64,000 nucleotides of DNA, taken from the NCBI GenBank assembly GCA_039519185.1, contig CM076854.1, forward strand, positions 173,321,144 to 173,385,143, given 5' to 3'. Source of the DNA: Astragalus membranaceus (lineage: Eukaryota > Streptophyta > Magnoliopsida > Fabales > Fabaceae). Positions 57,587-64,000 of the stretch are shown here, one piece after another. Every line of letters starts with the position of its first letter. Positions within the stretch are counted from its first letter, which is position 1. Below the pieces are notes generated by a model. That model was given only the letters and a program-made list of their open reading frames with translations. It did not search any database and had not been told where the DNA came from. The position numbers and the translations under genes are program-made.

Positions 57587-58096
57587 CCCCACTGTTAGTT
57601 TTTGTTAACGCTGTTAACTCTAACCCGACGTAGATGTACACATGGGCATAATATGTGGCAGAACAATGTTACACGTATGACACTTTACTTTTCTACACTC
57701 TTCCCTCTCAGTTCATTGTCACTCTCATCTCACTTCACTCAACTTTGTGGAAGCTTTAAGGTTTTCTGAGAAACGGAGAGGGAGACGAAGGGATAATCCC
57801 TCTCAGTACACAGGTTTGCACATAGGCTCAATATTTGTTGTACTTTCTGAGTTTATTATACAAATGTTTTGGGTAAGGGAACATCACGTGGGTAGGGACG
57901 AATAGTGTATGTTTTGGTTGTAGTGTTGTCATTGTCTAGGGAATCTTTACTGCTTTTGAATTTGAATGTTGACCACTGGGTAAAGTGTTGAAATGTCCAT
58001 TTTAGGTTAATGTCTATTTTAGGTCTCTAATTTAGCTTGAAATGTCCAATTTAGCCCTAATCCTGATCTGTACCCTTTTGTTGTGCTTATACAGTG
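57587..58096 (+). other. MULE subterminal/leader region
   Basis: No gene seen. C/T-rich stretch 57680-57740 and a possible leader before the PB1-like frame. Confidence 0.4.
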
Positions 58097-58500
58097 ATGT
58101 CTATTACAGTCGTTTTTCACCATGGGGGAAGTTTGTTAAAAATTTGATACTTGAATATGAAGGGGGCAGGTCATCTGTGGTAGGTCAAGATGTGGATAAA
58201 TGGAGCTACTTTGAAGCTGTTGGTATTGTGAAGGACTTATGGTTTGAGTATGGTAGTTATAGACTATGGTGGAAGGTTGATCAAGATGTGGTGTTTAGGA
58301 GATTATTGTTTGATGATAATGCATTAGAAATAGCTGAGCATGCATTAAAGTTCAAAGTTGATGCTCATATCTACATTGAACATTTTGAACAAGCTGATTA
58401 TTCAACTATAGCTACTGGAACTGAAGCAACTGAGGCAGTCAGTAATGGGGAACAGTACATTTACGCTTTGGTGCTATTAGTATTTCATATCTGCATCTGA
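58097..58500 (+). pseudogene. PB1-like N-terminal module of a MULE transposase, frameshifted
   Basis: The ATG at 58097 starts a PB1-like frame (MSITVVFHHGG) that must shift by one base in the G-run near 58134 to reach YEGGRSSVVGQDVDKWSYFEA and RLWWKVDQD. Legume MULE transposases commonly begin with a PB1-like domain of this kind (recalled). It ends in a Thr/Glu-rich linker before an intron-like or inserted stretch. The frameshift would inactivate it. Confidence 0.75.
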
Positions 58501-58789
58501 TCTTAAATCGGCGCTATTAGTGTGTCGTTCTTGCTTGCGTTGCACTTTGTTTCTTGACTACGTTCGTTCGTGTCAGCATTGCAAACTTTGATTTCACATT
58601 AGCACTGTGATTGCTGCTTTCAGTCAGCGGATTTTTCTTTCTTGTTCACAGCTAGCATCTGATTGCATCCTTGAGAATTTTGATTCTGTGTTAGCGCTGG
58701 CGTTCTGACTTGTGTGTATACCTGATTACGTTTGGTTTCTGATTGCATCTCTGTGAATCAGTGTGGTTCTGTTACCTTTGATTTTGTTC

Positions 58790-60240
58790 AAGTGAGTATG
58801 AAATGTATGTCCGGGATTTTGTGATGGATCCGGAATATGTGAAGTATCTATATGAAAGTGGGTTGAAAAAGGAGGGAAGAAGAGTAGAAAAGTTAGCCTT
58901 GAAAGAAAAGAAGCAAATGAAAAGAGAGAGTGAAGAAAAACTTGAGAGTGCATCTAAAAAGAAAGAGAATGAGGAAACTCCTATAGAGGTTAGATAAGTG
59001 GGAAGTATGGAGAACTTTGGAATAATGTTGGAAGAGTCATCCAATGCTTACTTTTTCTAATGATTTTGATTACTTGACCACTAATGCTAGTTCTGTTGAT
59101 TCCTCTTTAAAGGTACCTAAAGACGATGTTCCAAAGGAGACACTAGAAAAGAAGGATGATTTCCAAGCCATATATGCTCTTGAGGATGAGGATATATCCT
59201 CTAGTGAAGTATCTCATAATTTGGAAAATTGTGATGTGTTGCCAAAATTGGAACTCTCTACTCCTATTCTCTTTACATTTGAAAATATATTTGTTGAAAA
59301 TTTTTCTTTCCCTTATCTTGATTGCTCTTTGTTTGTGAACCATGCATTTAATGACTTCTTTAGCATATATGATGTATGTTTTGAAACTTTGTCAGTTCAT
59401 AGAAAGTTCAAGATGCATGTTGGAAATAATTGATTGTTTGCGAATTTGAACACTTACCCTCTTATTAAACAAGATGTTAGCACAAATAATTTTGACATTG
59501 GAACCAAAGGATTGTATATACAATTAATTGATAGGTTTCCCCCTCACACCTTACAAGTTTTCAAAAGTTTATTCAAAATACCATACAATTTCATTGTTGT
59601 GATTAAGGGGATTGTTTCATGTCAAAGAGAGTCTTCAATTGTACTTATTCTATTTGGTGATTTCTCTCAACTTCCATTTGATCTATAATGCTTTTAGTAT
59701 CATTGACTTGTTATTTTCTTATGTAGGCTATAATAGATCTAAATTCGAGGTCGAATTTCTTCTAAGTGGGAGGGAATGATGAGGACCAAGATTGGAGAAT
59801 AAGAAGAAAAGCAAGGGCATTTTCAAGTCATTGATTATAGAAAAATATTAGTTGCTATTTTCATTTGTTCCATTAAAATGTAATAGTTGTACTTTGGTGA
59901 GTTTTCGTTTTTAGAAGTCTAGTATTTATTTTAAGGCATAGGTTGTGTTTAGAAAGTTAGCGGGTGTGCTTAGTAAAATGCCAAAAGTATAAATTGGCAA
60001 ACTTGTCCTTGTAAAGAGGAATTTTTGATAAAATAGAAATTATGATTTTGAGAGCTTAGAGCTTTCTCTCCCTTGGTTCTTGGAAGAACTCAAGTTGGAT
60101 CTTATCAAGGGGCTATTCATCTCCCTTGTGGCGATCACACACCGATCTTATCATCTATCCTTAGATGTGGCGATCTTCACTCCATCTCCACCTTCTTTCT
60201 TTCCATTTTTGTGAGTTTAATTCCTTCCTTGTTAGCTTGA
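58790..60240 (+). mobile_element. Gypsy-type retrotransposon remnant (interior scraps and probable 3' LTR)
   Basis: Frames at 58803-58997 (Lys/Glu-rich), 59044-59433 and 59434-59688 are interior scraps I cannot assign. AATTCGAGGTCGAATTTCTTC followed by the purine tract AAGTGGGAGGGAA (59764-59776) and TGATGAGGACC is the usual pol-end/PPT/LTR-start pattern of Ty3-gypsy elements. The LTR would run from 59777 to about 60250. No 5' LTR found. It separates the PB1-like module from the transposase. Confidence 0.5.
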
Positions 60241-60249
60241 TTTTGTTGA

Positions 60250-62140
60250 TTGTGTCAAGAAATTGAAAACCTAATCATGGAAACGATCCTAATATTCAAG
60301 ATTATCCTTCAATTCCACATCAGTGAGGATGGTAATTTGGAAGACAATGATGATGATCTTAAGGGTATTCATATCGATGACAGTGAGGAAGAGAGGACAA
60401 TGGGCAAAGATGATGGGTTTGGAGATGAAAAGGAAGTTCATACACCATCTAGAGCCCTGTCACCATCATTTTTATCCCCTGGTGGATTAAGAGTGGTGAT
60501 AAATGGTACTCCTTATAGAGTAAAGCTTAGGGCAAACAGAACACCAAATAAAAGAGGTGGTGCAAGTTCTAGTGCTCCAGTTGATAATGTGGGTGAGCTA
60601 GATGATAATGACATGTCTGAGGAGTTGGACAGTAGTGACCCAGCTGAAGAAGAGAAGGAGATCGAGAGGGTACTGTCCGAAATATGAGAGGTTTAGGCCT
60701 GAGGAGCTTGACAAAAATTACAAGTTTAAGGTTGGTTTAGAATTTGGTTGTCTTGATGAGTTTATAGAGGCAATTAGAGAGTCGACAATATTAAATGGCA
60801 GAGAGATAAGGTTTGTAAAAAATTGCACTAAAAGGGATGGTTGAATGTAAGGGCAAATGTGATTTTTTGGCCCTTGTAAGTAAGGTTGGGTATAAGCAAA
60901 CATTTAGAATGAAAACTTGGGAGGGGACCCACACATGTGCTAGGGTATTAAATAATAGCAATGCTAGGGCAAAGTGGGTGGCTAAAAGACTAAAGACTAC
61001 TGACAATGTGAAGATCAGAGACATAATGGCTGACATTAGGGTAAATTACAAGGCTGGGACTACATTTGGTAGAGCTTGGAGGGTCAAAAAAATGGCACAA
61101 GAAATAGTTGAAGGTGATGCAACCAAGCAATATTCTTTGTTATGGAGGTATGCAGCAGAGTTGAAAAGGGTAAATCCTGGAAATACTTGCAAGATCTCAG
61201 TGCTTAGACCAATACCAACACTTGAGCCAAGGTTTGGTTCTTTTTACTTTTGCTTTGATGGGTGCAAGAAGGGGTTCGTGAGGGGTTGTGGACCATTTAT
61301 TTGTGTTGATGGGTGTCACCTCAAGACAAAATATGGTGGACAGCTTCTAGTTACTGTTGGGAGAGATCCAAATGACAAATATTTCCCACTAGCTTTTGGG
61401 GTTATTGAAACTGAAACCAAGGAGTCTTGGAAGCGGTTTCTAACCTTGTTGTTGGAGGACATTGGTCAAGATAAGAGATGGATCTTTATTTCAGACCAAC
61501 AAAAGGTAAGGTTATGTCTTTCATGAGTTTCTGTCTTATATAATGTATGTGTTTTATTTTACATTGGTTCATAACACTTTTTTACTTTTGCTTTGTAGGG
61601 TTTGATACAAATGTTTGAGGAGATGGGTTTGGAGTATAGGTTATGTGTGATGCATTTGTATGCAAACTGCAAGAAGAAGTTTGGTGGGGGAACTATCATC
61701 AGGGACCTTATGATGAGGGCAGCAAAGGCAACCTACTACCAAGCATGGGAGCAAAAGATGAATCAGCTGAAGAAGATTGATGCTAAGTGTTAGGAGTGGC
61801 TCATGGGTGTTCCTACAAGATTCCGGTGTAAGCACGCCTTCTCTTTTTACCCTAAGTGTGATATAGTTATGAATACTTGGTTGAGGCTTTCAATAGTACA
61901 ATACTAAGTGCTAAGGATAAGCCTATTCTCACCATGTGTGAGTGGATTAGGGATTATTTGATGGATAGGATTGCTAAGAAGAGGGCAAAACTACAGAGTT
62001 GGCCACATAGAGTGATGCTCAAGCCTAGGAAGAGGAGTGTATACTCGTCCTGGTTGTGACCCAAATAAACCACTGCCGGTTGAGGATGATGAAGGAAGCA
62101 ACAACCATGGGGAATTAACACAAGAGAATGTGGAGTGAAG
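60250..62140 (+). pseudogene. Mutator-like (MuDR/MULE) transposase, decayed
   Basis: Transposase of the MULE superfamily in at least four frames. Acidic linker (DDLKGIHIDDSEEER) from about 60330; MuDR DNA-binding region FRPEELDKNYKFKVGLEF (60690) after a frameshift near 60680; a second shift near 60835; then CKGKCDF, the catalytic region with FICVDGCHLKTKYGG (first Asp) and FISDQQKG (second Asp), joined over an intron 61506-61598 (GT-AG). CVMHLYANCKKKF follows. A TAG at 61791, another shift near 61875, and loss of the SWIM zinc-finger region (the text jumps to DPNKPLPVEDDEG near 62065) finish it. Inactive, but clearly the type that could have mobilised its smaller relatives. Confidence 0.88.
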
Positions 62141-62229
62141 AATGAAGACTAAGACTTTATGTATTTTGCTAATTAGTAGTTAATGTACTTAGGAAGACTA
62201 AGACTATGTAGGAAGTAATGTATTTTGGA

Positions 62230-62292
62230 ACCTGTTAAACTTGTATGTTTTGGAACCTGTTACACTTGTATGTTTGGGAACCTGTTCCACGT
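62230..62292. repeat. Short tandem repeat in MULE 3' region
   Basis: GGAACCTGTT(A/C)(A/C)AC(T/G)TGTATGTTT recurs three times at about 26-bp spacing. Confidence 0.65.
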
Positions 62293-62406
62293 GTTTTGTA
62301 TGAATCAAATTTGGTCCAACTCATTTTGCTAATTAGTAGTTAATGTACTTATTAATTCAATGTTTGTAACCAGTGGGCGCCTAACCACTTTATAGCCAAT
62401 GTCTGT

Positions 62407-62550
62407 GTGACTGTGTCACAGGCGCCAAGGGCGCCATTCTCTTTGTCAATCAATATGGCTGTGTCACAGGCGCCAAGGGCGCCATTCTCTTTGTCAATCA
62501 ATGTGACTGTGTCACAGGGGCCAAGGGCGCCAATATATTTGTCATCCATA
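62407..62550. repeat. 48-bp tandem repeat with nested GGCGCC palindromes
   Basis: CTGTGTCACAGG starts units at 62411, 62459 and 62507; each unit carries GGCGCCAAGGGCGCC followed by ATTCTCTTTGTCAATCAAT. The 48-bp period preserves a 16-residue repeat in an open minus-strand frame (GALGACDTVTLIDKEN), which has no other sign of being a gene. Confidence 0.85.
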
Positions 62551-62674
62551 TTGAAACAAACATCAAACAGAATTGGCTAAACTTAACAAACTTCATTGAT
62601 AATTAAAGTAGAGTACGTTTACATAATTTCACAATGATACAAACTTCATTGATAATCAAAAGTAGACCTAAACC

Positions 62675-63214
62675 CTAATTTTTAACGAAATTAAATTTCT
62701 GAAGTGCTACAAACAGAATGAGTAAAACTAGTATTCCTTGCATCCAACTCATCTTCTTCCTCTCATCTAACAACTTGAGCTTGAGCTTTGCAACATTTTT
62801 TGACTCCCAATCCTTGAAAATTTCACCACACTTGCAATGACAAATTTTTTGTGTTGCAGATTGACCTTCGAAAGGTTTAGGAGCTTCAGGTTGATTTATT
62901 TCTGAAACTGACACCATCGCCATTGTATTAATATCTAGTTCATCGTCCCAGATAAACAAGTTGCAGGTTACCCGCTTCAGCACAGAATCAAAACAAACAG
63001 AGGGAATAGAAGAATTAGGTTACCGAATAGCAAAGGGAATAGATGAATTAAAATCAAGCATCTTACTTACCCCCCAATTAATACACCTCAAGAATCTTCT
63101 TCGAGGGTTTTCAGAAGTGTTGGCGATCCATAAACGCATAGCTACCCCACATCCACATACAGGGAGTAAGCCTTGCCTTGATGCAGCATTGGAAGAGGCG
63201 TTGCTTCTTGCCAT
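62675..63214 (-). CDS. GRF-type zinc-finger protein with C-terminal membrane segment, two exons
   Basis: Exon 1 63214-63071 (48 codons), exon 2 62974-62675 (99 codons plus stop); GT-AG intron 63070-62975, phase 0, total 147 aa. The zinc finger is CGCGVAMRLW...NPRRRFLRC (residues 20-44) and, across the splice, TCNLFIWDDE, matching the CxCG...RRFxxC...CxxFxWxDE layout of GRF fingers, which bind single-stranded nucleic acid in other proteins. A Lys/Glu-rich stretch and a hydrophobic end (WMQGILVLLILFVALQKF) follow, like many legume GRF proteins. Open throughout. Only 21 bp separate its ATG from an inserted LTR at 63236, so its promoter is displaced. Position suggests it is MULE cargo. Confidence 0.8.
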
Positions 63215-63235
63215 TGGAGAGATCGAACAAGAAAG

Positions 63236-64000
63236 TGTTGGACTATATGATAACCTTAGAGGGGGTGAATAAGGTTATATGCTAAACTTGAATTCTTTTT
63301 AAATCTCAAAATATTAACAATGCCAGTTTAAATCAAATGCGGAAAATAGGATCTAAACTATATGCACTACCTATGCAAGCTATACCTATGACAGATCTAG
63401 TTACAATGATATATTACGCTAACCACACTATAATTGATTTTAACGATAAACAGATATATGCAGCGCAATGATATCAAAAATAACTATAGGCAAATATAAA
63501 CGGTAAAGTAAAAGAGTAGGGAAAGAGATACACCGTGAATTTTACGAGGTTCGGGATAAAAGCCCTACGTCCTCGGCCTCCGGCTTTGCAACCTTTGGAC
63601 TTGATGACAACCACTATATGAGAAGAACCTCTTCAATGTTTTACAAACAAGCAACTTCCCTATATCTAATCTCAATTTACCCAAATTGAGAACCCGAGCT
63701 CCCCGCTAAGGATTTCGCAACCACTTCAATCTCCCCGATTGAATGACCCAAGAATACTTCCCAGGATTTCGCAACCACTTCAATCTCCCCGATTGAACGA
63801 CCCAAGAATGCTTCCCAGGATTTCACAACCACTTCAATCTCCCCGATTGAACGACCCAAGAATACTTCCCAGGATTTCACAATAACCACAAAATAGTATA
63901 TTACAAGTGAGAACCTATGATGCAATCACTTCAGACAGTATGACAATATAGTAACTGAGAGAGACGAGTGATTTGGAAAATAGAAGAGCTTTAAAAAAGA
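63236..64000. mobile_element. Partial LTR of a retrotransposon entering from the right
   Basis: Begins TGTTGGACTATATGATAACC directly 5' of the GRF gene and runs to the window edge; words such as TTTTACGAGGTTCGG and CCTACGTCCTCGGCC suit a copia-type LTR. GAAAG (63231-63235) is the candidate target duplication. Its partner and orientation lie outside. Confidence 0.55.
63709..63882. repeat. 54-bp tandem repeat inside the right-edge LTR
   Basis: Three units plus a partial, starting AGGATTTC(G/A)CAACCACTTC at 63709, 63763, 63817 and 63871. The period is divisible by three, giving a chance 18-residue repeat on the minus strand. Confidence 0.92.

Larger units (their letters stand above)
49132..63235 (+). 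mobile_element. Large MULE with decayed transposase, right end outside or lost
   Basis: The left end GGCTTAAATGTATGTTTGGCCCCTGCAAATATGG matches the terminal repeat of the Pack-MULE at 20571. The sequence resumes after Ogre-like element 2 at 57587 (ACTGTTAGTTTTTGTTAACG) and continues with a PB1-like module, a MULE transposase and a GRF zinc-finger gene. No right terminal repeat was found before a new LTR begins at 63236. The extent to the right is therefore inferred. Confidence 0.7.

Noticed and set aside
62352..62549. 65-codon minus-strand frame with 16-residue repeats
   Set aside because: By-product of the 48-bp repeat; no family resemblance.
63709..63882. Regular 54-bp repeats considered as a CRISPR-like array
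   Set aside because: Contiguous near-identical units without unique spacers, in a eukaryotic LTR.
63677..63925. 82-codon minus-strand frame with 18-residue repeats
   Set aside because: Explained by the 54-bp tandem repeat in a retrotransposon LTR.

Overview
The window looks like nuclear DNA of a papilionoid legume of the inverted-repeat-lacking clade (clover, medic, vetch or pea type). This rests on Ogre/Tat-type LTR retrotransposons whose LTRs start TGTCATACCCCAATTTTGTCC and whose primer site reads TGGCGACTTCACTGGGGAC, on a SIRE-like gag-only copia element, on several tRNA-derived SINEs, and on intron-containing plant genes. The species is an inference.

Layout. 1-20561: an old LINE (reverse transcriptase plus zf-RVT region, plus strand, 5' end outside) split by two nested LTR elements. 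The first, 1676-14034, is a minus-strand non-autonomous Ogre-like element whose two 2,964-bp LTRs look identical. The second, 14526-20193, is a plus-strand copia element that keeps gag but has lost almost all of pol. 20571-21898: a Pack-MULE with a perfect 9-bp target duplication that carries a frameshifted piece of a PP2-A10-like gene. 22673-22855: a SINE. 23219-25368: a complete three-exon cytochrome b5 gene. 26164-26496 and 29092-29373: two intronless SAUR32-type genes, with two MITEs between them. 29.4-34.7 kb: AT-rich intergenic DNA with GC-rich minisatellites and a SINE fragment tandemly duplicated through its target duplication. 34694-41343 (minus): a complete eleven-exon CDPK-related kinase gene (CRK), 596 aa, with a SINE and internal duplications in its introns.

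41.3-64 kb is again transposon-rich. It holds a second full-length SINE, a hAT-like MITE inside a degenerate tandem array, and a MULE (44791-48758) whose right inverted repeat is split by a hAT-like element (46182-48587) carrying exons of an ABCC (MRP-type) transporter. From 49132 to beyond the right edge runs a large MULE with a decayed transposase (PB1-like N-terminal module, MuDR/MULE catalytic region) and a minus-strand GRF zinc-finger/membrane protein gene. This MULE is interrupted by a second Ogre-like element (49245-57586, itself hit by a hAT MITE with a perfect 8-bp TSD), by a gypsy remnant, and by the LTR of another element at the right edge.

The expressed host genes are probably cytochrome b5 (ER electron transfer), the two SAURs (auxin/growth) and the CRK kinase (membrane-anchored signalling); nothing suggests that they work together as a unit. 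The most striking content is the nested insertion history, two independent host-gene captures by two DNA-transposon superfamilies, and two Ogre-like elements that share a collinear, apparently non-coding internal region. I saw no prokaryote-type system, CRISPR array or rRNA gene.
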